DNA from: Anoplopoma fimbria | Taxonomy: Eukaryota > Chordata > Actinopteri > Perciformes > Anoplopomatidae | Length of the DNA stretch: 64,000 nt | NCBI RefSeq assembly: GCF_027596085.1 | Contig: NC_072456.1 | Location: 23,482,718-23,546,717 of the forward strand | Direction: 5' to 3' | In this document: piece after piece, positions 50,855-63,921 of the stretch | Numbering within the stretch: the first letter of the stretch is position 1 | How the letters are laid out: each line of letters opens with the position of its first letter | Made by a program: the position numbers and the translations under genes | Notes under the pieces: generated by a model | The model's input: only the letters and a program-made list of their open reading frames with translations | Told to the model about the DNA's origin: nothing | The model's database searches: none

Positions 50855-52430
50855 CCCCATCTCGCTCTCCCCCCTCCCATTCCCATCACGCCGCGCACAT
50901 GCAGCAAGGACCCCGTCCTCGCAATTCTATTGCCGTCTGCTGCGCGCCTGATGAAAAAGCAGAGCGACACAGGGGGTGCACACGCCTAAAGGCAAGAAAA
51001 CGCACATTTGTAAATCACAGCCCCAACATAAACATAGGGTTTAATAGGGGTTTCTCAGGCTCGTTGGCAGGGGTCCGCCTCGCCGTGTGCTCCATCGGCC
51101 GTGCTGCACGTTTTCTTAGCCTGCTAGCCTGCTAAAGGAGGAAAATGTGACGGAGCAGCCTCCACCACCAACCCAGCAGAGATGATGGTGGACGGTGCTG
51201 GGAATGCATCTGAACACATTTACATAAAGATTGTGCTACGTTGACACAGGCGACTGCTGAGAATGCAGCGGGCTCGTCATTGTCCCCCCCCCACGCCCCC
51301 AAAAAGAAATCAGGGTAATGATTGAAATGTGGTGCAGAGAGAGAGGGGAGAGAGGGGAGAGAGGGGAGTGGGGGGTGAAACGGAAAACGGTCACTTTATT
51401 CTGGGGAGAAACCGGGGAGCTGCTGGGAGCTCAGCGTTCCCAGTCCCCCTTTATGTTAATGACATCAGCAGTGTGTATGAACCAGTGATTCATGCTGGGG
51501 AATAATACGGTGGATTACGAGAGCAAAATAAACACCAATAATTTTTTACAACCCATGAAGCTGAGACTCCGGCTGGTAGGGGATTTGATCAAGAATAACT
51601 TTGTTACAATTTACACAAACAAAGAAATCATTTTAGCTTAACTGAGATGCTAAAATAAACTCAAATTGCGGAAAAATGTGCAAACACTCATGGGTCTAAC
51701 ACAAAAGCTCTTTCTCGAAAAACAGGCAAATCGGATATACATAATAAATATCTTAATCACAATGCTGGTTTTGTTCAAAATGATGGTATAACTGAGGTAG
51801 ATATTGCAAAAGTATACAAGCATATCATGTAATATCTACCATTTATCTTTAAAAAAAAAAGAATCAAAGGGAAACTTGAAGAGTGTAAGAATTTCTGGGT
51901 GATTTTTTTTTGTTGCTTCCCTCTGGGAGAAATAAACCCTGCAAGGATATTTGGCAGTAGAGCGACTTCAAAATACTGCCGATATGAGACCTTATTCCGT
52001 AACGCGCAGCACAGATATTTCGGCTCCAGATTTTATTAGGAGATAAACTGACCAGTTTTTGCTGTAACAAATTTAGAGGATAGGATTCCGGTAACCTTTT
52101 AATCAAATAGGGCAGGATGTAAAGGTGAGCATGGCCTAAGGTACGGTAGCAGCTTTTTGAAAAAGGCACTTTAATTTTGAAAAAAAATATAGAAAAAGGT
52201 AGGCAACAGTGGAGCGCGGTGAAGTCCTGTGATAAACCTCTTGCAGATATAGTCAGCTAGCCAAACCATCCTGTCAGATCAGTGCCTGAGGAGAGGCAGA
52301 GGGGGGAAAGAGAGGCGGCGAGAAGGGGAAGAGAGCAAAACACGGGTGAAAAGGGTCAGCAGGGAGGAAGGCTAAACCCCAGAAGCAAGCAGAAGATTGT
52401 GTGCGCAGCGCATTTATATTTCAGCATGCA

Positions 52431-52433
<3 letters not shown>

Positions 52434-52489
<56 letters not shown>
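52434..52489. repeat. (GT)n microsatellite
   Basis: Pure GT run of about 56 bases inside a purine-rich region. Confidence 0.95.
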
Positions 52490-52496
<7 letters not shown>

Positions 52497-53129
52497 TCAT
52501 GTGTGTCCCCAGCTGGGCAGACATTTACTTGACATGCTGATAGGGATTTAAGCAGTGGGTGGGTGGTGTGTCTGACCAAGGTGAGTGAATGAGCGGAGAA
52601 GGGGAGCTGGTGGGGATCGGAGGATGATAGGAGGCGGAGGGGGTTTGTGGGGGTGTTGGGGGGGGGGGGAGGCAGACCAGAGGGGCTCACAAAACTGCCG
52701 TTACTAAGCTTGATTTCAGCGCGAGTTGAGACGATTAGTAGACGGAGGCAGGAATGAGGAGGAAAACACGGGGGTAAGGGAGGCGGGTTGTTATGGGAGA
52801 ACCCTCCAGGCTATGGAAGAGAAGGGGGACCGGTCTATTGAGGTGATGAGGGAAAGCGGGTCTTTCTTTCAGACGGTCTAATGAAGCATAAGTCCCACGA
52901 TGAAGAATGGAGGCAGGCTACCGCAGGGTGGGTGAGCTCGAGTCTCAGCTCCCCTCCATCTATCTCCCCCTTTTCTTTCCTCCGTCCTCTCTCTTTTTTC
53001 CACATCCCCCTCTTTCTCCTCTCTCCTCGTGCGCTGCAGTCCCTCCTCTTAAAGGGCTTACACTGTTTATTCCAAAGAGGCGTAATGTGCCGCAAGCACG
53101 CCGCACTCTCCTCTCAGATGATTTGATGA

Positions 53130-53450
53130 AATGGCAATGATACAGTGGCCAGCTGCATTTCACCAATAAAGAGGATTGCTATCGACGGGCGGCTCCATCA
53201 AGGAAATGTGACACATGGCAAGGCAACATATGGAATTAGCAAATTGCTCAGCCTAAGATAGAGTACGCTGTATCAGAAGAGGAATTTAGATTAGAATTTT
53301 TATAAATGAGATGATTTCAAATTATTTCCATATGGATCAAGCCAGAGCCTTCACATGTAATGAACGACATAGATTTGTGATGGAGGCGTGCCGTGCACAT
53401 AGGATGAACCCTTTGAGCCGACATGTTAAATTACAGGAGGCAGCAGACTG
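53130..53450. promoter_or_regulatory. Candidate conserved non-coding element
   Basis: The most CNE-like block in the window: 320 bases with no simple repeats, balanced composition, and homeodomain- and bHLH-like words (CATATGG twice, TAAATTAC, AATTAGC). No frame is consistently open. The contrast with surrounding polypurine and (CA)n tracts suggests selection. Confidence 0.35.
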
Positions 53451-53746
53451 AGACAGACAGGGGGCCTGTCAAAGTGTCTGACTGGGTTTGACTGTTTTTG
53501 GCTGGGGGGTGTTTGACCAGGGGGTCGACGGGGCTGCAGGACTGATTTCTGGCTGGATTTTGGCTCTGGGCCCGGCTGGAGACGGGCCAGCGGCTGACTG
53601 ATGGGGGAGGGGGGGGGGTTGGGTTCCCCTGCTTCTCAGCTCAAGTTGTCCCTGAAGCAAAGCAATAAGGAGCAGCTTATAAAATAAGCAAACACGGCGG
53701 CAGCTTACAGACCGTCAGTCAGTCAGCCGGGGATGAACGGCAGATG

Positions 53747-53747
<1 letters not shown>

Positions 53748-53819
<72 letters not shown>
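53748..53819. repeat. (CA)n microsatellite
   Basis: Pure CA run of about 72 bases. Confidence 0.96.
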
Positions 53820-53822
<3 letters not shown>

Positions 53823-53999
53823 CACTCTACGCTGCACTGATACCCCCCCCCCCTACACACCCCCTGACCTTGACCCTTGAGGTCCCTTCTAACCTGTTTC
53901 TGAATGGAAGTCGGTGCAGCTGGAGCGTCTAGCCATGAACTAACCACAACCCCCTCCTCTGCACAGACCCCCTCGTCCCCTAATCACCTAGCCCGTTCC

Positions 54000-54280
54000 C
54001 ACGCTCGGCGACTTAGGGATGCTGTCTCTGCATCTGAATGGTGCAATTTAATATTTATGTGGCCACCATGGTCTGTTTCTAAGGGTAACAACAATCCCGG
54101 GATTTTCTTTGGTTTGTAAGAATTACCTGCTGAACGTTAATCCGAATGTTTTATTTTCAATTCGGGAAGCTTTTCTTTGATTCCACACAATAATATTCCT
54201 CTCTGCTTTACGCCCCAAATTGCATTTGCAGTCTCGCTCATACAAACCATTCAGCCTGAGCACATACGTACGCCGTATAA
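54000..54280. promoter_or_regulatory. Candidate conserved non-coding element
   Basis: Repeat-free block including AATTTAATATTTATGTGGCC, CATGGTCTGTTTC and CCCAAATTGCATTTGCAG. It lies between C-rich simple sequence and a short (GT)n run (54303-54319). Confidence 0.3.
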
Positions 54281-57200
54281 TGTATGTGTAAGGGTGTGTG
54301 TTAGTGTGTGTGTGTGTGTGCTCATACGCGTCATTGAGGGGGTTCAAACCCCATCCACCTTCACATTTTCATTATGGCCAAATCTCAGGCCTGTGCTACA
54401 GCAGCGTGGCCTTTTGCAGGCGAGCAGGCAGTTTAATCACACATACAGCACTACTCCATTTTCATTTCCTTTTCATACAGCCTCCATTCCACCACGGCTT
54501 CATAATTCTCCCCTCAGAGCTGTCTAGCCCGTCGGAGTGTTTGCAGCCTGTTGAAATGACATAATCAGTGACTTGGATAAATGCCTGACTGTTTTTCCCT
54601 GAGTCTATAATCAGACTTGGGGCTCAGTGCTGCAGCTCCGAGGAAACAGCAGCAGCAACACTTGACTCAGGAATTGCTTCCTAAGGAGGGTAGCTGCACA
54701 CAAGGAATTTGGTTGAGTGTCAATGGAATTCATTTATTTTGGTCTATGAAGTGCATCTTGACAAACGCAATGGTTGCTGTTACTAAGAGAAGCAGGAAAA
54801 AGTGCTGCGCTTAAAATAAATATGGTCAATTTAATTACAGAGAGGCAATCTGTTTAACGATTTGATGTCAAAGCAATTCATTTGTCAGAAATAATGGGCA
54901 GAATATAAAGCTTTTATTGCAAAACGAAGTAATGAGCATTGTTGTTAACATATATCAATATATTCATATGTATGTGTGAAAAACTATAGATTAAAAATGA
55001 CTAATCTTGATCATTTGGGCTCAGCAATTTTCTAAATGAATCACCTCCACATAAAAAACATCATATGAGGAAAATCTTCATATGAGGGAGTTGACCAAAG
55101 TACCTATTGTGTTGATTTCATCGCAGCTATTCCAATTATTTTTATTTCATTTGGTTGATTAAGTGTTTCGGGAAAGAAGCGATCACTTATTCCTCTCAAA
55201 GAAAGAAAGACGTGGAACGGGCCAGGGTGAAATTGAGCGACGGCTGTAAATGCTTTCAGCAACTATTACTTCAGTGGGTGGAACACATTCAATCAATACC
55301 TAAGCAAATAAAAAGGCAGTGGGCAGTCTGAATGAGAAAAGCTGCAGCGGACTGAACTGAACGACAATCACACACACAAATGAAGCGTCCACATACATAA
55401 GCCTCTTACAAAAAGAATTAGTAAATACATGCCTTAATATTTGATTTGACAAAACTGTCTAAGGGTTGAGGCCATATTTAAATTTTGAACTTCATTTTTC
55501 ATCTTCGGAGATCATTTCCACTCTCACCAAATTATGTTTTTAATCGCGCAACAGTCTATTCTTTTTTTTTTTACTCATAATTTAGACGTACAGTATGTCC
55601 GTCATTCATGTAATCAAGAAAAATATTTGTGAAAATAATTTGATTGTAAATCCTCACGCATAGGCGGCATGTGGAAAGTCCTATATGTGTCTTTGCTGCT
55701 TAAGGTCTTTGGACTTGAGGCCTATTAGAATGGAAAGAGTGGATACTGTGCCCTGACATACAAATACACTCACTACTATATTCATGCACATGCAGTACGT
55801 CCACCTAAAGCAAGGTCTACTGTGCCACCCTGCCGGTACTCTTTGTGTTGAATTATGCATAATTGCAGCACACACATGGCTATAGCAGTTATTAGCATAA
55901 AAGCTTTCTGCAGGAGATGGTGTCGGGGTGCGTGTCGTTTGTTTCACCCTGAGAGGAAGAGTGAACGGACACATTCCTACCGCCGCGGAATGGATTAGCA
56001 TGCGTGTGTGTTCATACGGTATGTGTGCATTAGCGCGTGTGGAACAGTTATGGCAGCTGACTAGCATACGTGGTCAGGTGTTATGTTCATCTGGTGCTTC
56101 ATAAAACATATGGTGCCCGCGTTTGATCTGAATATGCAAATCAGAAATAAAACGACTCCACCCGGTTTATTCATCATGAACCAGACAAACAACCCTTTCT
56201 TCTGAGAAAGACTTAACACCCACCTCCCTGGGTTTGTCCTCCATCCCTCTCCCACCACCAAGACAACCCCACCCTTTCTATAGTGCCCATACATACAGCC
56301 ACATGCGAGATTATATGATAAATAGTTTTTAACTCCTCTTTTATTTAATTTCTTTCACTCCATCTTCTTCATGTCGTCCTGGTTTTCTAACTCTTTTTAA
56401 AACTTGCAAAGCAAACCCTAACTTCCACCAGATATATTAACCTGGGAGGAATTTGCTGAATAAAAATAGCCAAGAACAAATAAAAGGATAAATTAGATAA
56501 ATTTAATAAAGTCTGGATTGTTTGTTGAGAGCAGATTTGAGCCTTTCCTGTAAGTCTACTTGACTGGCATTTCCCCCCCCGCAAAATGACACAGTAGTGG
56601 AGTACAGCTAGCGTGGGCACTTTGCACTAACCTGCTCTCCACCTCAGCCTCATCAGTGTCACTATGGGCTGATTAGACAGAGAAGCCTGATTAAAACTGC
56701 CTGAGTGTGATAGAGAAGACGATAACAGCCTTTTGTGGATTGGCAAATGACACTTGCGGTTACCACGCTACTTAAAAAGATCATATATTTCTAAATCCCC
56801 ACACGTCTTTCAAGGACAGAACACGGACCGTGTTGAACCATGAGCAACTATTTTGAAATATTAGCCTTTTGTCATGGGCTCTTCCTGAGGGAGAGAGTGC
56901 ATGTTGTCCTCCAAGCCTTGCTGTGAAGTTCAAGGCTACAGACCGACAACAGATACCGTACAGAAGGTCTTTAGAGTGGATGATAGCCTATTTCCAGGGC
57001 ACAGATGATTCACCAAATCGCTCTCTCCAATAATTAGCACTGACAGGTGAAAACGACCGCGAATGCCACGGGAGTTCACAATGAAACGGACAATTGCCCC
57101 GACACACAACTATACACCAGAGAAACACACACAAACATAAACACACACATGTCAATGCACAACAGCAGCAACAGAGGCACCATCAGCACAGCTAACACCA

Positions 57201-57589
57201 CATTAAGACCATAAAGCACCAATACATCTCCTGTTCCACGTACACAGACCGTATCCTGCTGCTTCTGCACTGATACCCCTGATCCCCCTGCGCTTTGACA
57301 AGGCGTAATAAAGCCTGTATGAAGCGCCGCATTGTGTGGGGAGAACACAATGTTGCATGCTGAGTGCTGTGAGAAGGGCGTACACCGGTGGGTCCCACGG
57401 CGCAGCAGCGCACCAGGGCCTATAGCAGGGAGTGCTGAGCATGCTAATGAGGTCATTATGTTATGCCTCTCCCTCGCTCCTGCTCCCCTTTTACAGTGTG
57501 GGCTTTGCCTGTCAGAGGAGGCAGGGCACCCTGGTAATGCAGCCAACCGCAGATGTCACATATGGCACAATGAGAAGACACATGAGCGT
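54281..57589. other. Non-coding stretch
   Basis: Mostly complex, non-repetitive sequence with no recognised gene. An octamer ATGCAAAT lies at 56134-56141. The part at 55700-56300 and the part at 57200-57560 are balanced and could hold further regulatory elements. Confidence 0.45.
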
Positions 57590-58200
57590 CTCTGAATGAG
57601 TCGCGGAGGGAGAGACAGGGTGCCGCTCCATTTCTCAGCTAGCATCAAAAGCGAGAGCGCGCCACCGATGATTTGCATAAGGTGAGCTTACGGCAGGGCA
57701 AAGAGGAGGGCAACAACGGGCAACATTCATTTGCTAATTGTTCCTGCTGTGTATTCAATCAGCAACCGCGCAGGGTCGTGTATCCTTCTTCGTTTTTTTT
57801 CCTTTTTTTTTCTCCTTTTTTTTTTCCCGCTAGCGCTATTATTTACAACCGAGGGGGAGGGGCTAAGTATCAAGCACATGCAAATGCAATTACAGGATAT
57901 TTGCATAGCCGTTAACAATTAGAAGGGCAGATGGCAAACAGCGGGCATTAAAAAGCGACCGAGCGCCATCTTGGCTGAGGAGACAGCTGGCAGACAGGAA
58001 TCGGCCATTTTGTAAGCATGGGTCGCTGCCAGGCTGAGCGGCGTGGAGAGGCGCCAGTCTCTCTCTGTGTGCCAGGAGATTGGCAGGCGAGGGGGAATTG
58101 TGCTTTAATACCCTCCCTGGTATCGGCAACAACAAGGAGCTCCTCCAGCAGCCAGTGACAGTGTGATCACAGCCCAGGGCTGCTGTTGAGAGCTCACTGT
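57590..58200. promoter_or_regulatory. Candidate enhancer with three perfect octamers
   Basis: Perfect POU octamers occur at 57671-57678 (ATTTGCAT), 57878-57885 (ATGCAAAT) and 57899-57906 (ATTTGCAT). The last two are inverted and 13 bases apart, around a GCAATTAC homeodomain-like word. A YY1-like GCCATCTTG lies near 57965. A pyrimidine tract (57785-57827) divides the block. No frame or splice pair is convincing. Confidence 0.4.
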
Positions 58201-58403
58201 GGAGATCAACTACAACAAAATGTGTCGGTGTTCCCTTTAAAAACTATGCGCATACATGGTATATTATTATAATAATGTATTGAGGGGAGGGGGGGGACAA
58301 TATTTCTGTTATTCTCCTTCATTAGTTCAGTAGGGCTAACAGAAGGATATAATTGGTTTTATTTGCCATAAAACAAGCAATTAAATGAAGACATTGTACT
58401 CAC

Positions 58404-58489
58404 CAGGAGGTAGGAATCCTGTTGTAATCTCTGGAAGCTGTGGTGCTTGGGAAACTGTTCATCTGTCCTATAATGTCTTGTTTCTCCCA
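58404..58489 (-). other. Candidate internal exon (86 bp), unidentified gene
   Basis: On the minus strand a strong acceptor (TTTTTTTTCATGCAG) is followed 86 bases later by a strong donor (CTCCTG followed by GTGAGTAC). Two of three frames are open. One reads ETRHYRTDEQFPKHHSFQRL and the other QMNSFPSTTASRDYNRIP. I recognise neither. The paired signals make it the best exon candidate in the right half. It could be an exon of a large gene running leftwards or a 5' UTR exon. Confidence 0.3.
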
Positions 58490-59489
58490 CTGCATGAAAA
58501 AAAAGTCTGTTCTACTGAAGGCTTTCACCTCTAAACTGAAGCCAGGTATTTTCATTCCTGAAGATTTTGCCAATTTTCTTTGGTCACCACCAATTTTTAT
58601 GAAAACATCTGAAGAGCGAATTTCTTTGTGACGGAGAAAGGTGTGTGAGTTTGGGGGGTGGGGGGCTGAGCAGGTACAACAACTACTGTCCTTTTCATCT
58701 TTCATTCAATTAGCAGCCATTCACTTGTGCTGCCATGGGATCCCTGCTGCACAGCAGTAAGTGGACTTCAGGTGCTATTTCCACACACATAGAGAGAGAG
58801 AGAGAAAGAGGTATGAAAGCCCTTCTTCCACCTTATAGATCAATACTGCACTGCCATATCCTCTGATGGGAGCTGCTGTAGTGAAGGTAAGAAAATGTGT
58901 CTGATACTGGCGATGAGAGAAAAAGTTCAAATTGTCCTTTCATCCTGAGCTCTCGAGATGTTAGGAATATATATGCTCGGAAGTGGGACTGAGAGAAAAA
59001 CGTCCTGTGTACCGTCTCCGATGGCTCTTTATCAAATCAGTTGAGGTGGAATGAGTAATAAGACGGAGGGAGCTGGAAGGAAAGCGACCTTCGACGTCCT
59101 GTCTTATTCTTTTTCCGTTTTCTCCCCCCCCTCCCCTCACTGTCTCCGTGTCTCTCTGACAAAGTTTTATCAAGTGGTGTTGGACGCAGCAAAAAAAAAA
59201 AGAAAACCCTCCGGCTGAACCACACACAAAGACTCTCTTTCTCTCTGTCTCTTCCCTCTCCCTTTTTCTCTCTATGTTACACACACATGTGCACCTACTG
59301 ACACACACACTGCGTGTGGGGCGGTGAGGGCCCTGGCCCTGGATGGTGCTGGGACTGTTGGAGGAAGATGGAAAGAGAGCTGGAGAGAGGAGCTGGGAGC
59401 AGTGGTGGTTGTTGGTCCCTGGGCTCCGAGGCCTGCAGGCGGTGCTGGGCAACCTCTGCTAGCCTCTCTCCTCTGTATTGATTTCTGCT

Positions 59490-59760
59490 GCTCCGCGTTG
59501 CTCCGCTCTGCCGCGGAGGCTCCTAGCCGGCGGGGATGAGAGCTCGGCTCACCCGCCTCACCTGCCTCTCTCCTGGCTTGGCTGGCCTAGCCTGCCCACT
59601 CTGCCGCAGCTTTGGCTGGCCCCTGCCGGCTCCCCGGGACCCCGGTATGCAGCGCCGGGGCCACAGGAGGAGGGCAGAGAGAGCCCATGGCGATCCACAG
59701 CTGTGTTCACCTGCTCTGGGTTCACCCGCTTCGAACCACCTCCTCGAACTGCTTCCATCC
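59490..59760. promoter_or_regulatory. CpG-rich block, possible promoter
   Basis: About 270 bases with dense CG dinucleotides (CCGCGG, CCGGCGGGG, GCGCCGGGG) against CG-poor flanks. On the minus strand a donor-like GAGGCAG|GTGAGG lies near 59562. It could be the 5' end of a minus-strand transcript that splices to the candidate exon at 58404-58489, which is about 1 kb downstream. Both strands carry open frames here because of the composition, so none is called. Confidence 0.3.
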
Positions 59761-60318
59761 GTCTTTCCTTCCATCCTTCCACCCACTCTGCTTCTCGTTT
59801 TTTTCTTCTCTACTGCCTCCTCCTCCTCGTCTTCCTGCTGAACACAAACAACCAGAGACAGAGATGGTGAAAAAAACAAGTTAATCTCAACTTTCAGCAT
59901 TTTTTACCCACTCTGAATGTCAATCCCCGTCTTTGATCATGGAGAACTGGCATCCTCTCTCAGCCGGTAATGTGAACCTGCTAACCTTAGAGAGCAGAAA
60001 CTGCAGGGATTGGAGGCCTGAGAGTTAAGTGTGTCAGACAGAGAGATACTCTCTGCCAAAGGTACTCTCAGCTATTAGATTTTGATGTGCTGCAGATAGC
60101 AAAATGTGGCAAGAGTGGGGCCCATTATAAAAATCACCACTGCGTCAACAGAATACATTATAAACATTTTCAGGAAAAGTTTCTCTTAAACAACCACCCT
60201 CTTTTTTCTCTCTCAGCCTCACAAGTCCACAGAGTTGTATATTTATTTGCCCTTATGGTTTATAAATAACAAAAGCAACATCCAAAACCGATGCGATATT
60301 TCAAAACACTCTTCCCTC

Positions 60319-60358
<40 letters not shown>

Positions 60359-62337
60359 GCCATAGTGAGTGTGAAGGAATGGAAATGTTTTGGCCAGACC
60401 AGTGGTGCTCTATAGAAACTTTGTCAAAGAAAACATCTCAGCTTTTGTATCATCTAGAATTATTCAAATGGGTTCAGGAGCCCTCTTCTTATGATAATAG
60501 CAGTTGGGTGGTGGTGGTGGTGGGGGGGGGGCATTTCTTTGAGGATTCATGGTCCCATTGTGCTCCTCCACAGAGAAAGAGCCGTGGCCAAACTCAAACC
60601 CCCACCACCGCACATTGCACCGCGCCACAACAACCGCACGGCCTCTAGAACAGCCTCGCCACAGCCACCGCAGAGCTGTGACAGCCCTTCTGTCCACCAC
60701 CTCTCTCCACCCCTCTGCAGGCCCTGGAAAAAAAAAAAAGAGACTAAAACCCACGGGCCGACTGCCAGGGGAATAGAGAAGTAAAGTGCGGAGGTTTAGA
60801 GCCGGTGGGCTGGCAAGGCTTTGGGAGTTAGAGCTGTCTGTTAAGGAAAGAGCAAAGGGGGTGGGAGAGTGGGGGGTGGGGGGGGGGGTTACACTGTTGG
60901 GACAAGAGAACCAAGTTTGGGAGAGAGGGGGCGAGTTGAGTTAGGGGGACATGGATGGGGACCGGGGTGCGGTGCATGTCTCAGACACAATAATACTATT
61001 CATTGGGCTCAGACATGGGTGTTAACTCCCCTCTGACAGAGCACAATGGGACTCGGCGGCATTCAGGCAGCCTTGGTGATATTGTTAGTTCAGGGCTGCA
61101 TTCTCCCTGCCGCAGGATAGAGCGCCTGCATTGTACCCGTCCGGCAGGATGGATGGAGGGAGGTTTGAGAGGTGAAAGGCAAAGAAAGAGAGAACAGTAC
61201 GTTTGTCTATCTGTCAGTGCTGACGGAGCGAGGGGAAGAGGGAACAGGGGGCGGAGAAGGTGGGGAGGGGCGGCGGAGGTGGTGGTGGTGGTGGTGGTGG
61301 CGTTGGGGGGTGTTTTGCCCCATGGCATTGGACTTGTTTGTTTCGGGGGGGGGGGGAATAAAAGGAGAAACAGAGACTAAAAAAGATCGGGCAATAAATA
61401 TTACTCAAGCAGCCGCGTAGGGATACGGAGGCATTAAAAGGGGTGGGGACATAGACGACGTAAGGAAGACATGGCGACATTTTTATGGAGAAAAAAAAAC
61501 ATGCAGCGTGTTTGAATGCGGCTTCAGAGTTCCGCATGCATTTTGTTCATACGTCTCAGGCAGAGCGGAGAGGAGTGGAGAAAGGGCAATGACAGAGAAA
61601 TGAGAACTGTGGAGGTTGCTGCTGTTTGTGACTCGGATGAGGTGACATCCAACTACCACGAGACCTACTTTTCCAGAGGAGCGGAGAGGGGATGCAGGAT
61701 GTAATTGTGAGGGAGAAGAAACCGAGAGAGTTGAACCAGCACAGTAAGCATATGGGAAATGACATAAGTCAGGTTTCCATCCAAATGTAGCACACATTTT
61801 AACTGGGTTTCCAGAGAACCGCGCTGAAACCAAATTAATGTGCTTTTTTTATCCACTACGATTATGTGAATATTTGAGTTGGCTCATTTGAGATGAACAG
61901 CTGGTGGCACTAATTGCCCACAAATGTGTAAATCTCCGGCTTGTCATACTCCTAACAATAAATATTTGGGGTTTGGGATTTGTTGCTTCATGGGATCCAG
62001 GAAATTATGATGGGCACCATATTTTGATGTTACATAGACAAAATCTATATATGAATATAAATGAATAAAATAGTACCCCAAAATCATGGCAAGTATGCTC
62101 AGCTCTGTCAAATAAGTGTGTCTTCCTCATTAACATGTTGCATATAAAAGGTAACACTATGTTGCCATTGACATCTCGTCACATTCCTTTGGATGCTGAA
62201 GTCACTGAACGTCTTCCTCCAACAGAACGCTTGTAAAACAGCAGATATGGATGAGAAGGACGGAGGTATAAAAGGACGCTGTATGCATGTATCTAATCAC
62301 TTGCTCGCTAGACATGATGACACACAACCCGCATTTG

Positions 62338-62671
<334 letters not shown>

Positions 62672-62820
62672 AAAAGAGAGAGGTATGTGGGGTTTTGTGG
62701 AGGTTTAAAGCATGACTTCCTTGTCTTAATACAACAGATGTGCCTTTGTGTGTGCGGGATCCCGTTAATGTAAACCTCAATCTCTGATGAACTTTGGAGG
62801 ATTCTTGCTAAAAGCTAAAC

Positions 62821-62860
<40 letters not shown>

Positions 62861-63840
62861 CATTCACACATGTTCTGTCTTTCCTACACATCCTTCTCAG
62901 AGAAGGAGAGAGCCAGCGGTGTGATGCTGGGGTGTCGGGCAGGCTGGGGCATGGCTCTCGTCAGGGGGCTAATGCCCCTCAGTAGTGGCCGAGGTAGGTA
63001 GGGTGATGCCCTTTGTCCCCGGTGGGGGGATTACACCGGTCAACCAGCACAGACAATGTACCACCCTCCTGGAATGGGAGGACCGACCTGCTCTCTACCA
63101 ATGATAGGGGCAGTCAACTGATCACTAACTTAATTAAGGACGGAGGGAAGTAAGAGAGGAGGAGGAAGGGTTGATGCAGGAGACAGGAGAGCGAGAAAAA
63201 AGGGGGATAAAGAAAAAGGAAGTGAGAGTGGGAGAAAGCGATGCAAGGAGCACAGGGACACGCTGAAATAAGAAGAGGCATGGAGTTAAAAAGAGAGCAA
63301 TGGGAAGCGGCGGAGGGGTGAACACAAGGTTTCTCCAGCACAGGATTAGGGGAGGGGAAGATGAAAGGATCAGATCTAACAGAGGACAGGGAAAGGACCG
63401 GGAGGGATGGCCAGAGGAGGGAGGCCGGCGACTTAAACTCAAAGCAAGGAAATCAAGTAGAAGAGCGAGAAAAGAAGAGAGCTCAGGTGTCTACGACCTC
63501 GAGGCACCGGTGGAAGAGGCCTTTCTTTCTTTTTTTTCTATATAACAAGTGCTGCACAATGTTAAAATGTATCCCCCTATTTATGCCACGGCACACACAC
63601 CTATTCAAATCCAAAGACGAATGCAGCAGTTAATTCTATTACCGAGGACTTTAACAGAGGATATTTAGGGGACAGTTAGCTGGCCCGGGTAGTGGAGCTG
63701 GGGGCCGATATGGCTCTGCAATACTTAACAACAGGGATTTGGCAGCACTGTTGATTGAACATGCCAAATCCCATTTGTCGGAGGACTGTGCGCGTTTGTA
63801 TCGACACTCTGTAACCTTGTGGCTCCGTAAAAGGAGACCT

Positions 63841-63842
<2 letters not shown>

Positions 63843-63920
<78 letters not shown>
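63843..63920. repeat. (GT)n microsatellite
   Basis: Pure GT run of about 78 bases near the right edge. Confidence 0.96.

Positions 63921-63921
<1 letters not shown>

Noticed and set aside
54323..54355. GGTTCAAACCCC resembling a tRNA T-arm
   Set aside because: No matching acceptor stem, D-arm or anticodon arm upstream; the preceding sequence is a (GT)n run.
59478..59900. Open frames of 75-130 codons on both strands in the CpG-rich block
   Set aside because: High GC lowers stop frequency. The frames overlap on both strands, and none has a convincing Kozak context or homology.
63134..63633. Lys/Arg/Glu-rich and Ser/Phe-rich frames near 63.1-63.6 kb
   Set aside because: Polypurine sequence read on both strands. 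No domain or splice evidence.
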